From: Planctomycetota bacterium
Lineage (GTDB): Bacteria > Planctomycetota > UBA8742 > UBA2392
Length of the DNA stretch: 64,000 nt
Assembly: GCA_019636195.1 (NCBI GenBank)
Contig: JAHBYA010000009.1
Location: 1 to 64,000, forward strand
Direction of reading: 5' to 3'
Shown: positions 1-9,075 of the stretch, one piece after another
How positions within the stretch are numbered: the stretch's first letter is position 1
How the letters are laid out: the number at the start of each line of letters is the position of its first letter
Notes under the pieces: model-generated
Database searches by the model: none
Told to the model about the DNA's origin: nothing
Seen by the model: only the letters and a program-made list of their open reading frames with translations
Position numbers and translations under genes: made by a program

Positions 1-9
1 TCAGTCGCT

Positions 10-921
10 TCAGCGTTCTTCGATGAAGTTGAGCATGGCCAGGTTGAAAAACGCAGCCAGCGGCAGCAGGATTGCCCCGCTGATCACCGCCGTGGTGTTG
101 AAGGCGGCATCCGTCGCCAGCGCCGAGTACACAAACAGCGCCGTCAGGTCCAGCAGCGTCAAGCCGGAGAGCAAGCCGATGTTGGCAAGGTTGCTGTCAA
201 GCCGGAACACCGCCTTGGCCAGCGGCCACGCCAGCAGCGGCAGCGCGCCGGCAACCGCCAGCACGATGATCAGGCCCAGCATGAATCGCCCGAAACCCGA
301 CCAGAAGTCGCCCGATGCCTCGCCGGGTTCATCGCCGGGGCGCGCGGTGCCGGAAAGGCCCTTGATGCGCTCGGGCTCAAGCACGCGGGCTTTGCGCTCA
401 GGTGTTTCGTCGCGGACAATGCGATACACGTCGATCGAAAAGATGCCGCTGTCGGCACCCGACCAGTTCTGGTGCACCTTTACGCTGATCACCTCGTCGG
501 ACTCGCCCGAATCCTCAAACACGGCCTGCGGGTCCGGCGCGTCGTCTTTGTCGCCGCTGATCATCCCGCGCACCAGCGCGCCGGCGCGTTGCTCCAGCGT
601 GGGGTCACGGGGCAGGTCGGCCTTGATGCCCTCAACCCGGTTCAGCCTCGTGATCAGCTTCGCGCGGACCTGCTTGTTGGTGGTGTCGCCCTCGACGGGC
701 ATGACCACGACGTTCTGCTCACCCTGCGTGCGGACTTTCTCGGCGTAGCGTTCGCTGAGCTGGTCCAGCGCATGCGCCAGCGCCTCTTCCTGCAGCGGCT
801 TCAGGTCCTGGGGCGTGGCAATGAACCAGACGTAAACGAAGTACCCGACGGCCGCCAGCGCCGCCAACCCGATGCCTGCTGAAAAGACCTTCCAGCCGGG
901 GATGTTGTCCATCAGTGACAC
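10..921 (-). CDS. Membrane protein of unknown function, 303 aa
   Basis: I do not recognise this family. The protein starts with a short cytoplasmic stretch and a membrane segment (about residues 12-33). A soluble, charged, presumably extracytoplasmic domain follows to about residue 205, and three hydrophobic segments close the protein (about 210-232, 245-268 and 275-298). The GTG start at 919-921 is preferred over the ATG three codons later because a GGAG lies six bases upstream. The gene begins 24 bases after the stop of the coiled-coil gene on the same strand, so it is probably the third gene of the sigma factor operon. No enzymatic motif is visible. Function is unknown; a role linked to the coiled-coil partner is only inferred from order. 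Confidence 0.7.
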   Translation of the reverse strand: MSLMDNIPGWKVFSAGIGLAALAAVGYFVYVWFIATPQDLKPLQEEALAHALDQLSERYAEKVRTQGEQNVVVMPVEGDTTNKQVRAKLITRLNRVEGIKADLPRDPTLEQRAGALVRGMISGDKDDAPDPQAVFEDSGESDEVISVKVHQNWSGADSGIFSIDVYRIVRDETPERKARVLEPERIKGLSGTARPGDEPGEASGDFWSGFGRFMLGLIIVLAVAGALPLLAWPLAKAVFRLDSNLANIGLLSGLTLLDLTALFVYSALATDAAFNTTAVISGAILLPLAAFFNLAMLNFIEER

Positions 922-945
922 GTTGTGCTCCGGCCCTGATTGTGC

Positions 946-3570
946 CTACTGCCCGGCGCCGTGGATATTCGAATCGTCGCCGCCCTTTGTAGCGATGAAA
1001 GGCTTCTCGGCCTCGGCGGCAATTTCGGTATCGCTCTTCTTGACGTGCAGGATCACGATCTTTTCGGTGCGGCGGTCGGCGTGCACGGGCCGGCCCGCGG
1101 CGGCGAACAGACTGTCCATGCGGCCGCTGATCTGCGTTGCCAGCTTTTCGCGCTGTTTGTCAGCGTCGGCCTTTTCATACTGCGCGCGCAGGTCGGCCAC
1201 GGCGCCGACTTCATCCAGCAGGCTCTTGAAGCGGTTTTCGGCCTTGTCCAAGTCGCGCTGCCGCGCGATCAGGAAGGTCTCGGTCTCGTTCAGCTTGTCC
1301 TGCAGGCGTCTCATGTCGGCGCGCGCCTCGTCCAGCTGGCGGCGGGCGGCTGCGGTCTCGCTGGTCGCGCGCTGGGCAACGGCCTCAAGCTCGGCCTTTT
1401 CCTGCTGCCGCGAGCTTTCGCTGTCGGCCAGCGTGTCAGCAAGCGCCGCCAGCTCGGTGTCCTGGCGCCTGACGCGCGCGGCCAGCAGCTCCAGCTTTTC
1501 AGCAAGGCGGGCGTGGCGCTCGGCTGCCAGGTCGGCTGCGGCCTTGCCCTGCTCGCGGGTTTCCGCCAGCTCATTCTGGTGCAGCACGCGCTCCGCCAGC
1601 GCGTCGGCAAGCTCGGCCTTTGTGCGCTCCAGGCTGGCGCGCAGGGCGCCTGCCTCGGCTTCCGCCTTCTGGCGTGCGGTTGTGGACTCGCGGGCCTGTT
1701 TCTCGGAGGCAGCGGCCTTCTGCTCGGCCTGCGCGGCTGTCTCGCGGGCCTGTTCAAGTCCTGCAAGCTGGCCGGCCAACTGGGCCTGCTGCTTGTCCAG
1801 TTGCTCGCGGGCGTGCTTGAGGTCGCGGTCACGCTGGCGAATGTCCTTCTCGGCGGCGGCGGCTGTGCCTTTCAGCGTCTCAAGCTGCTGGGCCAGCACG
1901 TCGCGGGCCTGCTGCAGGCCTTGCAGCTCGGTCCGCGCGGACTCAAGGGCCTTTGCCGCCTCCTGGCGCTCGCGCTGGGCGCGCTCGGCCTTGCCGCGTT
2001 CCTCGCTGATACGCTCGTTGAGGCGCTTGACCTCGACCTCAAGGTTCTGGTGCGTGGCGCGGGCTTCGTCCAGGTCGCCCTTGGCGTCAAACATGCGCGT
2101 CTGGGCGTCGGACAGGTCGCGGCGCAGGCGCTCGTTCTCGCGCTCCAGTTCTGCGATGCGGGTTTCCTGCTCGCCGGCCAGCGTCTCGGCTTCGGCCAGT
2201 TGCCCGCTTACGCTGTCCAGGTTGCCCTTCTGCTGGGCGAGTTTCTCGCGGGCCTTTTCCAGCTCGTAGCGCGTATCCTCAAGCTCACCGCCCAAGGCGT
2301 CGGCCCGCAGTTGCGCGTCCTCAAGCCTTTCCTCAGTGTCAGCAAGGCGCGCTTCGCTGTCGGTCAGGATGCTTTCAAACTCGGTGTTGCGGCCCTGCGC
2401 CTGCTCCAGCGCATGGATCACGGCCTGGGCCTGCTGGTTGCGCTGCTCGGCGTCAGCGAGCTCGACGCGCAGCTCGTTCAACTGGTCCTCAAGCTGGGCC
2501 ATCCGGTTGCGGTAGGCCTCGGCGCGCTCGGCGGTGGCCTCGGCGTCGCGCTGCACGGCGTCAAGGCGTTTGCTCAGGCTGCCGATCGCGTCGGCGGCCT
2601 GCTCGCGGTCGGTGGCGGCGCGCTCAAGGTGCTCCATCAGCTCTTCGCGCGAGGCCTCGGTGTCGGTGCCCGCGTCCATCACGCGCAGCAGCTCATCGGC
2701 CAGGCGGTCGCGCTCGGCCCGCAGCTTTTCAAGCTCGGCGGGGCTGGCGCTTGCGTCCAGCGACTCAAGGCGCTTGCGGGCCTGGGACAGCGTCTGCTCA
2801 AGCTCAAGGCGCGCGGCATCAAGCTCAGTGGCGCGATTGGCAAAGTCGGCCTCGGTGCCGGCCAGCAGTGTTTCAAGTTCGCGGCGCTCAACATCCACCT
2901 GCTGCAGGCGCGAGCTGGCGGTGGTCGCGATCTCTCGGTACTCGGACAGTTCGCGCTCAAGGCGCTGGATCAACTGGTCGTCCAGCTTGTGGCCGTTGGC
3001 GGGCGGGACGTTCACGCGCTCAAGCTCGTCCAGCACATCCACCAGCCCCTGCGACCAGTCCACCCGCGGTTTGCCGTGCGTGAAGCGCTGCGCCCACTGT
3101 TCCAGCTCGTCGGCCCAGCCGTCTTCGGCCATGGCGCGCACGTTTTCATCAAGGCGGCGGCGGGCGCGCGCGGGCTCGGTCGCGGCTTGCTCAAGCATGT
3201 CACCGACGAACTGCAGCACATGGGCGGTGACTTCTTCCAGTGCCGCTTCGGCGTCTTCGAGCTCAAGCTCGGCGTCTTCAATGCGATCAACGTTGCGGGT
3301 GCCGGCGCGGGCCGCTGCCAGCCGCCGACGCGCCGCGACCTGCGTGGTCAGGGCGTTCAGGTAGCCCCAGGCAAGGCCGGCGACCTGGCGCGGGCTTTCA
3401 CCTTCGCGGTAGCGCCACAGCGACGCGCCGAAGTGAAAGGCCGCATCCGGGTGCGGCAGAAGGCCGTTGATGCCGTAAGCCTCAATGCAATGGGCGTGCA
3501 GCCGCTGGGGCGAGCCGACGTGCGGTTCAAACTCGATCACCGGCAGGTCCAGGATCGCCTGTTGCGGCAT
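946..3570 (-). CDS. Long coiled-coil protein coupled to sigma factor gene, 874 aa
   Basis: The first 170 or so residues look globular (mixed hydrophobic and aromatic, with a short GxxLPHPD-like stretch). From about residue 190 to 840 the protein is almost uninterrupted heptad-rich coiled coil dominated by Glu, Ala, Arg, Leu and Gln, resembling SMC or myosin-like rods but with no ATPase head, Walker motif or hinge that I can see. There is no signal peptide or membrane segment, so it is probably cytoplasmic. Its ATG shares one base with the TGA of the upstream sigma factor gene (TGATG), indicating translational coupling. A structural or scaffolding role is possible; no function can be assigned from sequence. 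Confidence 0.75.
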   Translation of the reverse strand: MPQQAILDLPVIEFEPHVGSPQRLHAHCIEAYGINGLLPHPDAAFHFGASLWRYREGESPRQVAGLAWGYLNALTTQVAARRRLAAARAGTRNVDRIEDAELELEDAEAALEEVTAHVLQFVGDMLEQAATEPARARRRLDENVRAMAEDGWADELEQWAQRFTHGKPRVDWSQGLVDVLDELERVNVPPANGHKLDDQLIQRLERELSEYREIATTASSRLQQVDVERRELETLLAGTEADFANRATELDAARLELEQTLSQARKRLESLDASASPAELEKLRAERDRLADELLRVMDAGTDTEASREELMEHLERAATDREQAADAIGSLSKRLDAVQRDAEATAERAEAYRNRMAQLEDQLNELRVELADAEQRNQQAQAVIHALEQAQGRNTEFESILTDSEARLADTEERLEDAQLRADALGGELEDTRYELEKAREKLAQQKGNLDSVSGQLAEAETLAGEQETRIAELERENERLRRDLSDAQTRMFDAKGDLDEARATHQNLEVEVKRLNERISEERGKAERAQRERQEAAKALESARTELQGLQQARDVLAQQLETLKGTAAAAEKDIRQRDRDLKHAREQLDKQQAQLAGQLAGLEQARETAAQAEQKAAASEKQARESTTARQKAEAEAGALRASLERTKAELADALAERVLHQNELAETREQGKAAADLAAERHARLAEKLELLAARVRRQDTELAALADTLADSESSRQQEKAELEAVAQRATSETAAARRQLDEARADMRRLQDKLNETETFLIARQRDLDKAENRFKSLLDEVGAVADLRAQYEKADADKQREKLATQISGRMDSLFAAAGRPVHADRRTEKIVILHVKKSDTEIAAEAEKPFIATKGGDDSNIHGAGQ

Positions 3571-4412
3571 CAGCTCACCTCGTCCTGGTAGCCGCGCTTG
3601 CGCGACATGATGGTCTGAAGGGTGCGCATGGCGTTGTTTTCAATCTGGCGGATGCGCTCGCGGGTAAGGTCCAGCTCTTCGCCGATCTCGGACAGGGTCA
3701 TCGGGTGGTCGTAGCCGATGCCGTAGCGCATTTTCAGTATCTTGGCTTCGCGCTCGCTGATGCCATCCAGCATCTCGGTCAGCATCGCGATCTCGTTGGC
3801 GGTGGTCACCACCTCGGCGGGGTCGCGGTTGCGGAAGTCGGCAATCATGTCGGTCAGGCTGCTTTCGCCGTCGCCGCCGCGGTAGTCGGCGCTTTGGGTG
3901 TTGGCGTTCAGGGCTGCGCGCATCATCTCAAGCTGCTCGTCGGTCAGGCCGATCTCACGGGCTATGATGCGGGTGTCGGGCTTGTGGCCGCCGGCCTTGA
4001 GCGACATCTCGGCGGCCTTCTGCTTGAACTGGCTGATCAGCTCAACCATGTAGCTGGGCACGCGCACGGTCTTGCTGGAATTGACCAGCGCACGGCGGAT
4101 GGACTGCTTGATCCAGTGTACGCCGTAGGTGGAAAAGCGGTTACCCTGCTCCGGGTCGAACTTCTCGATGCCGCGCATCAGGCCGATGTTGCCCTCGGCA
4201 ATCAGGTCCATGAACGGCAGGCCGCGGTTGAGAAACTCCTTGGCGACGGAAACAACCAGCCGCAGGTTGGCCTTGATCATGCGCTCACGGGCCTGCTTGT
4301 CGCCGGCGCGGATGCGCCGTGAAAGCTCAAGCTCTTCTTCGGCGGTGAGCAGGGGCGTCTCGCGGATTTCCTTGAGGTACTGCTCAAAGTTCGCGTCGTT
4401 GATGCGGGCCAT
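3570..4412 (-). CDS. RNA polymerase sigma-70 family factor (group 2, RpoD/RpoS-like), 280 aa
   Basis: This sigma subunit would direct core RNA polymerase to a set of promoters. Visible parts are region 1.2 at the N-terminus, region 2 with the core-binding segment FMDLIAEGNIGLMRGI and the -10-reading helix around FSTYGVHWIKQSIRRAL, region 3, and a region 4.2 helix-turn-helix around LSEIGEELDLTRERIRQIE. Region 1.1 is absent, and the protein is much shorter than a primary RpoD, so I call it group 2 rather than the housekeeping factor. The start is set at the ATG of 4410-4412 because upstream in-frame residues do not look like sigma sequence. It is the first gene of an apparent operon with the coiled-coil and membrane protein genes. 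Confidence 0.93.
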   Translation of the reverse strand: MARINDANFEQYLKEIRETPLLTAEEELELSRRIRAGDKQARERMIKANLRLVVSVAKEFLNRGLPFMDLIAEGNIGLMRGIEKFDPEQGNRFSTYGVHWIKQSIRRALVNSSKTVRVPSYMVELISQFKQKAAEMSLKAGGHKPDTRIIAREIGLTDEQLEMMRAALNANTQSADYRGGDGESSLTDMIADFRNRDPAEVVTTANEIAMLTEMLDGISEREAKILKMRYGIGYDHPMTLSEIGEELDLTRERIRQIENNAMRTLQTIMSRKRGYQDEVS

Positions 4413-4470
4413 TGGGTTGATTAAACGCCCAAGCCGCCGGGTTACAAGGAGACAGGAGCCTGACCCGTGC

Positions 4471-4498
4471 TTGACGCGTTGCCCGTCGTCCGTACACT
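4471..4498 (+). promoter_or_regulatory. Sigma-70-type promoter of the small basic protein gene
   Basis: TTGACG (4471-4476) and TACACT (4493-4498) are separated by 16 bases, and the start codon follows 25 bases downstream of the -10. The region is the divergent gap between this gene and the sigma factor gene. Confidence 0.6.
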
Positions 4499-4523
4499 TC
4501 CGCGTCCTTGACAGGAGGTAGCC

Positions 4524-4679
4524 ATGTCGCGTCATTCGTCATTGAAAGTCAGCAGCCTTGGCAGCAAGCGCCGCAGCGTGCTCAAGCGCACCGAGCGCAT
4601 TGAGCAGCTCAAGATTGAACGCCGCTGGAAAGACGGCGACAACGTCACCGGCCTGCCCAAGACCAAGGTCGTCAAGTAG
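4524..4679 (+). CDS. Small basic protein of the PVC group, 51 aa
   Basis: This short, lysine- and arginine-rich protein reads MSRHSSLKVSS..GSKRRSVLKR near its start and ends GLPKTKVVK. This is the pattern of the small basic protein family conserved in Planctomycetes, Verrucomicrobia and Chlamydiae, whose function is not established; its charge and size suggest RNA or ribosome association. The ribosome binding site AGGAGG lies at 4513-4518, and a strong intrinsic terminator follows 13 bases after the stop, so the gene is monocistronic with its own promoter. It serves as the best lineage marker in this window. Family recognition is from memory of the conserved ends. Confidence 0.88.
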   Translation: MSRHSSLKVSSLGSKRRSVLKRTERIEQLKIERRWKDGDNVTGLPKTKVVK

Positions 4680-4692
4680 CCTGCCACCAACC

Positions 4693-4728
4693 ACAGGGCC
4701 GGGCCACGCGCCCGGCCCTGTCTGTTTT
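4693..4728 (+). terminator. Intrinsic terminator after small basic protein gene
   Basis: A perfect 11 bp stem (4693-4703 with 4711-4721) encloses a 7-base loop and is followed by CTGTTTT. Confidence 0.85.
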
Positions 4729-4772
4729 GCGCCGGGGCGTCATGCTTGGTACAGTCCCGCCGGAGGATTGAC

Positions 4773-5894
4773 GTGCCTGACCCGTTCAAGCTCAGCCAGC
4801 GTGTGCTGGACATCCGCCCCAGCGGCATTCGCAAGTTCTTTGAACTTGGCCTGAGCATGCCCGACCCGATTGACCTGTCGATCGGCCAGGCCCACTTTGA
4901 TGTCGAGGAAGAAGTCAAGGCGGCCGCGATTGACGCCATCAAGCAGGGCCGCAACCGCTACACGGTAACGCAGGGCATACCCGCCCTGCGCGAAGCGCTG
5001 ATGGCCCGCTACGCCGGGCGCTTCGGCGACGTAAGCGACTGGGACGTGATGGTCACCAGCGGCGTCAGCGGCGGCCTGATGCTGAGTTTTCTGGCGCTGC
5101 TGAACCCGGGCGACGAAATCCTGATCCCGGACCCGTACTTTGTCATGTACCGGCACCTCGCCACCATGGTGGGCGCCAAGGCCGTCACCTACGACATTTA
5201 CCCTGACTTCCGGGTCGATGCCGCCAAGGTCAAGGCCAAGATCACCGAGCGCACCCGCCTGATCGTCGTCAACAGCCCCAGCAACCCCACCGGAGTCGCC
5301 ATGAGCGAAGCCGAGGCCCGCGCGCTGGCGAGGCTGGCCGATGAATCCGGCATCGCGCTCATCAGCGACGAGATATACGAAGACTTCATGTACGGCACGC
5401 CGCACGTGAGCCCGCGCCAGTTCACGAGCAACTGCATCGTGCTTTCCGGGGCCAGCAAAAGCATGGGCATGCCGGGCTGGCGCATCGGCTGGATGTTTGC
5501 CCCCAAGTCACTGTCCGAGCGGATGTACACGCTGCAGCAGTTCAGCTTCGTGTGTGCGCCGGCGCCGCTGCAATGGGCGGCGGTGAAGGGGCTGGCCCAC
5601 GACTTCAGCGCCCATCGCGCCGAGTACGAGGCCAAGCGCAATCTCGTGTACGACGGCCTGCGCGAGCGCTACCGCTGCGTGAAGCCCGAGGGCGCCTTCT
5701 ACATGTTCCCGTATCTGCCCGAGGGCGCGGACACCGCGCGCTTCATGGATGCCTGCATCAAGCAGCAACTGCTGGTCGTGCCCGGCAGCGCGTGCAGCGA
5801 CCGCGACACCAACTTCCGCCTCAGCTTTGCCGCGACAAACGAGAAGCTGAAGCGCGCCGTGGATATCCTGAACCAGGTCGCAACGGGGTTGTAG
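4773..5894 (+). CDS. PLP-dependent class I/II aminotransferase, 373 aa
   Basis: The enzyme belongs to the fold-type I aspartate aminotransferase family and would transfer an amino group between an amino acid and a 2-oxo acid in the cytoplasm. Visible motifs are NSPSNPTG in the middle, the DEIYEDF segment that contacts the cofactor, the lysine region SGASKSMGMPGWRIGW and the arginine of FRLSFA near the C-terminus that usually binds substrate carboxylate. Length is normal for the family. The start is the GTG at 4773 because GGAGG sits six bases upstream; the TTG nine codons earlier has none. Substrate cannot be fixed from sequence; aspartate or aromatic substrates are both possible. Confidence 0.9.
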   Translation: MPDPFKLSQRVLDIRPSGIRKFFELGLSMPDPIDLSIGQAHFDVEEEVKAAAIDAIKQGRNRYTVTQGIPALREALMARYAGRFGDVSDWDVMVTSGVSGGLMLSFLALLNPGDEILIPDPYFVMYRHLATMVGAKAVTYDIYPDFRVDAAKVKAKITERTRLIVVNSPSNPTGVAMSEAEARALARLADESGIALISDEIYEDFMYGTPHVSPRQFTSNCIVLSGASKSMGMPGWRIGWMFAPKSLSERMYTLQQFSFVCAPAPLQWAAVKGLAHDFSAHRAEYEAKRNLVYDGLRERYRCVKPEGAFYMFPYLPEGADTARFMDACIKQQLLVVPGSACSDRDTNFRLSFAATNEKLKRAVDILNQVATGL

Positions 5895-6000
5895 GGCGAG
5901 GCGCACGGGGGCGCCTTTCGACAACCTCCGGATTAGACCTTCGCGAGTTAGTCCCTTGAACATCCTTTGCGGCCCATGAATCATGGTTTCGGGGGCTGCC

Positions 6001-7230
6001 ATGGCTGAAACCGTCGCCAAGGAAATCCGCACCGCCGCTGAGCAGGCTGAGGCCAAGGCCAAGGCGGCGGCGGCAGAAAAGCAATTCGAGAAGGCCGCGG
6101 ACTACTTCACGTTTGCCGCTACCACCTGGCGCCGCATCGCCGAAGGCCTGGAGGGCGAAAAACAGCGCAACGTGCAGGGGCGCGCCGAAAAGCTTGAACT
6201 GATGGCAAAGCAATGCCGCAGCGTCGCCGCCCGCGGCCAAAAGGGCGCCATGACCGCACCGCCGGCGCCCGTGCAACCCGCCGAAGACAAACCGTCTGAA
6301 GAAAGCGCGCTCACGCTTGAAGAAAACACCGAGGCCGCAGCCGGCGAAAGCGACGAGATCGACGTGCCGGAAGATGAGCCCGCATCCATACCGGCGCCGC
6401 CTGCCATTGACGATAAACCGCAAGTGCGCCTGCCCGGCAAGAAGCGCCGCAAAGGGCCGCGCCTGCCCGGCAAGGGGCCGGTCACAACCGCGCCCCCGCC
6501 GGCTGCCCCGCCTTCCACCACTGTGGCAGCACCGCCGCCGGTGCCCCCGGTCGAAATGCAGTTGGAAGACAAAGCCGAAGTCGCCTACGAAAGCGAGCCT
6601 GACATGCCCGCCAAAGAAGAGCCCGAGCATGACTACGGTTCCGTGCCTGTCGCCCCGGTACTGGGCAAGCACAACATCTCGTCGCAGCGCGTGCCCGCGG
6701 TCAGTGACCTCAACGAGCTGGCAGACAACAAGACCGAGCGCAGCCACAGCGTGGTGATCAGTCTGGACCAGGGCGACTTTCCTGAGCCCAAGCCCGACCC
6801 GGAGAAATTCTCCATTGAGCTGAGCCCGCGCTTCACCGCGCACCTGTGCGAGTCACTGGTCGTCGGCGACCTGGGCCAGATTGCCGCAAAGTTTGAAAAG
6901 CTTGCCAACAACCTCGTGCGCAAGGCCCACGCGGGTGACCCGCGCGACGAGCTTGACCTGCGCTTCACCGCGCTGGTGTGCCGCGAACTGGCGGACCGTC
7001 TGCTGGCTGGCCCGCCGGGCGACCCCGGCAGCGAACTGGGCAAGGCGCGCGAAGCCTACCGCAAAGGCGACATGCAGGCCGCGGCGGACCACTACAAACA
7101 GGCGGCACTGAAGCTGCTGGGCACCGACAGCAAGGGCGCCCCGCCCGAGCAGCTGGCGTTGCAGGAACGCCAAGCCGGCGAGTACCTTGGTTTCAGCAGC
7201 CGGCTGCGCGCCGCCAAGCCTCGCACATAG
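6001..7230 (+). CDS. Unknown protein with helical ends and proline-rich linker, 409 aa
   Basis: I do not recognise a named family. The N-terminal 75 residues are helical and Ala/Glu/Lys-rich, reminiscent of a TPR- or MIT-like bundle (AEKQFEKAADYF). Residues about 80-200 are low-complexity, rich in Pro, Ala, Glu and Lys, with two copies of RLPGK separated by a short basic stretch. The C-terminal 150 residues are again helical and end in another TPR-like segment (AYRKGDMQAAADHYKQAALKLLG). No signal peptide or membrane segment is present, so it is probably cytoplasmic. The ATG at 6001 is preferred over the one at 5983, which has no ribosome binding site. Confidence 0.7.
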   Translation: MAETVAKEIRTAAEQAEAKAKAAAAEKQFEKAADYFTFAATTWRRIAEGLEGEKQRNVQGRAEKLELMAKQCRSVAARGQKGAMTAPPAPVQPAEDKPSEESALTLEENTEAAAGESDEIDVPEDEPASIPAPPAIDDKPQVRLPGKKRRKGPRLPGKGPVTTAPPPAAPPSTTVAAPPPVPPVEMQLEDKAEVAYESEPDMPAKEEPEHDYGSVPVAPVLGKHNISSQRVPAVSDLNELADNKTERSHSVVISLDQGDFPEPKPDPEKFSIELSPRFTAHLCESLVVGDLGQIAAKFEKLANNLVRKAHAGDPRDELDLRFTALVCRELADRLLAGPPGDPGSELGKAREAYRKGDMQAAADHYKQAALKLLGTDSKGAPPEQLALQERQAGEYLGFSSRLRAAKPRT

Positions 7231-7379
7231 GGCTTGCAGCATCCGGATACCGCAGTACGCACGCCGGCGCAAAGCGGATTTGACCGCGCCCGGAATCCGC
7301 AAGCGGCCCATAACTTTGGAATGCAATGCCCGCCGCACTGGTTTACCATGGCGTCGCACACGATTGCCCGGAGACCGCC

Positions 7380-8513
7380 ATGCAGTACGCAAGCCTGCTT
7401 GTCGCGATCGCGGCCCTGCTGCTGATCACCGGTTGCCAGTCCAGTGATCCCGCACCGGCCAACGAACCCGCACAGACCAACGAGACCGGAGACAAGACCG
7501 TGAACCCCGCACAACCCACTCACATCGGCACCGAGACCCCGCCCCAGCCGCGCGTGTACCGCAAGCCCTCAGACGAAGAGCTGCGCAGGCGGCTGACCGA
7601 GTTGCAGTACCGCGTGACCCAGCAAAGCGCCACCGAGCGCGCCTTTGCCAACGAGTTCTGGAACGAGAAGCGGCACGGGCTGTACGTCGATATCGTCAGC
7701 GGCGAGCCGCTGTTTTCAAGCCTCGACAAGTACGACAGCGGGTGCGGCTGGCCCAGTTTTACCAAGCCGCTGGAAGACACCGAGATCATGGAGCTTGATG
7801 ACCGCAGCCACGGCATGTTGCGCACCGAGGTACGCAGCAAGCACGCGGACAGTCACCTCGGGCATGTGTTCAATGACGGCCCGCGCGACAAGGGCGGCCT
7901 GCGCTATTGCATTAACAGTGCGGCCCTGCGCTTTATCCCGGTGGAAGAACTTGAGAAAGAAGGCTACGGTGAGTTCGTAAAGCTGTTCACGGACGCGGGC
8001 GTTTACAAGGCGGGCAAAAGCATGACCAGGGAAGCGATCATCCTTGCCGGCGGGTGCTTCTGGGGGATGGAAGAGCTGCTGCGGGGCATTGACGGCGTGC
8101 TGGAAACCGAAGTCGGGTACTGCGGCGGCACGACGGAAAACGCTACCTATGAGCAGGTGAAGAAGGGCACCACCGGCCACGCCGAGTCGGTGCGCATCGT
8201 GTTTGACCCCGCCAAAGTCTCGCTGGAGACGCTGCTGACCGACTGGTACTTCCGCATGCACGACCCCACCACGGTCAACCGCCAGGGCAATGACCGCGGC
8301 ACCCAGTACCGCAGCGCGATCTTCTACACCAGTGACGAACAGAAGCAGGTCGCCTGGAAGGCCCGCGAAGCCGCGGGCAAGTCAGGCCGCTGGAAGAGCC
8401 CGATCGTCACCGAGATTACGCCCGCGGGCAAGTTCTGGCCGGCGGAGGACTACCACCAGGACTACCTGCAAAAGAACCCCAACGGCTACACCTGCCACTG
8501 GATGCGCGACTAG
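7380..8513 (+). CDS. msrBA: Lipoprotein methionine sulfoxide reductase, MsrB-MsrA fusion, 377 aa
   Basis: This repairs oxidised methionine: MsrB reduces the R-epimer and MsrA the S-epimer. The N-terminus is a lipoprotein signal with lipobox LITGC, so the enzyme acts outside the inner membrane. The MsrB domain (about residues 60-215) contains SGCGWPSF and the catalytic [11 protein letters not shown]; it lacks the CxxC zinc pairs of many MsrB proteins. The MsrA domain (about 220-375) contains the catalytic GGCFWG and ends in EDYHQDYL. The order B then A is the reverse of the well-known Neisseria and Streptococcus fusions. The ATG at 7380 has GGAG upstream and gives the clean signal peptide. Its stop lies four bases from the convergent kdsC stop. 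Confidence 0.93.
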   Translation: MQYASLLVAIAALLLITGCQSSDPAPANEPAQTNETGDKTVNPAQPTHIGTETPPQPRVYRKPSDEELRRRLTELQYRVTQQSATERAFANEFWNEKRHGLYVDIVSGEPLFSSLDKYDSGCGWPSFTKPLEDTEIMELDDRSHGMLRTEVRSKHADSHLGHVFNDGPRDKGGLRYCINSAALRFIPVEELEKEGYGEFVKLFTDAGVYKAGKSMTREAIILAGGCFWGMEELLRGIDGVLETEVGYCGGTTENATYEQVKKGTTGHAESVRIVFDPAKVSLETLLTDWYFRMHDPTTVNRQGNDRGTQYRSAIFYTSDEQKQVAWKAREAAGKSGRWKSPIVTEITPAGKFWPAEDYHQDYLQKNPNGYTCHWMRD

Positions 8514-8517
8514 CCCG

Positions 8518-9075
8518 CTACACGCTGCCAACGTCGTGGCTTTCGGCCTGTTTGTGGATGCTCTGCCACAACTGCTCGGCGCTGATGCCCTTGGCGGCCA
8601 GCACCAGGTCAGCAATTTCGCGCACCGCGCCCAGGCCGCCGGGTTTGCCCGCCACAAAGCGGGCGCTTTCGCGGGCGAACTCGGTGGCGTCGGCGGGCGC
8701 GCAGCTGATGCCCGCAATCTGCAGCGCCTCGGCGTCGTTCACGTCGTCGCCGATGAACACCGTCTGCTCGGGCGTTGCGCCATACTGCTGCATCAGGGCT
8801 TTCAGCGCATCTCCCTTGCGCTTCATGCCCGGACAGTACGCACTGAGCATCAGGCGCCTCACGCGGCTGGCCACGACCGGGCTGTCTTCGCTGGTGATGA
8901 CGGCAACCTTTACGCCCGCTGCCTCAAGCAGGCGCAGGCCCATGCCGTCGCGGATGAAGAAGCGCTTGGCCAACTCGCCGCCCTCGCCGTACAGCACCGT
9001 GCCGTCGGTCAGCACACCGTCAACGTCGGTGGCAAACAGCTTCACGCCCGCCCATTCCTGCTCTGTGACGCTCAT
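8518..9075 (-). CDS. kdsC: 3-deoxy-D-manno-octulosonate 8-phosphate phosphatase (KdsC-like HAD), 185 aa
   Basis: This removes phosphate from Kdo-8-phosphate in lipopolysaccharide precursor synthesis. It is a minimal HAD phosphatase with motif I DVDGVLTDG, motif II threonine/serine in VITSEDS, the lysine in MKRKGDAL and motif III FIGDDVNDAEAL; there is no cap domain, and the length fits tetrameric KdsC. The ATG overlaps the TGA of tatC by four bases, so the two are translationally coupled. Related HAD domains that are fused to CMP-sugar synthetases have the same motifs, so exact substrate is probable rather than certain. Confidence 0.85.
   Translation of the reverse strand: MSVTEQEWAGVKLFATDVDGVLTDGTVLYGEGGELAKRFFIRDGMGLRLLEAAGVKVAVITSEDSPVVASRVRRLMLSAYCPGMKRKGDALKALMQQYGATPEQTVFIGDDVNDAEALQIAGISCAPADATEFARESARFVAGKPGGLGAVREIADLVLAAKGISAEQLWQSIHKQAESHDVGSV

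Noticed and set aside
1..9. End of another gene at the left edge
   Set aside because: Nine bases are too few to judge.
940..3591. Long plus-strand open frame opposite the coiled-coil gene
   Set aside because: It is hydrophobic, Gly/Leu/Val-rich antisense translation of Glu/Ala/Arg/Leu coiled-coil codons. The opposite strand has coherent heptads, start coupling and neighbours.
5897..5921. Terminator after the aminotransferase gene
   Set aside because: The stem is only about six base pairs with a short TTT and does not stand out from background GC pairing.
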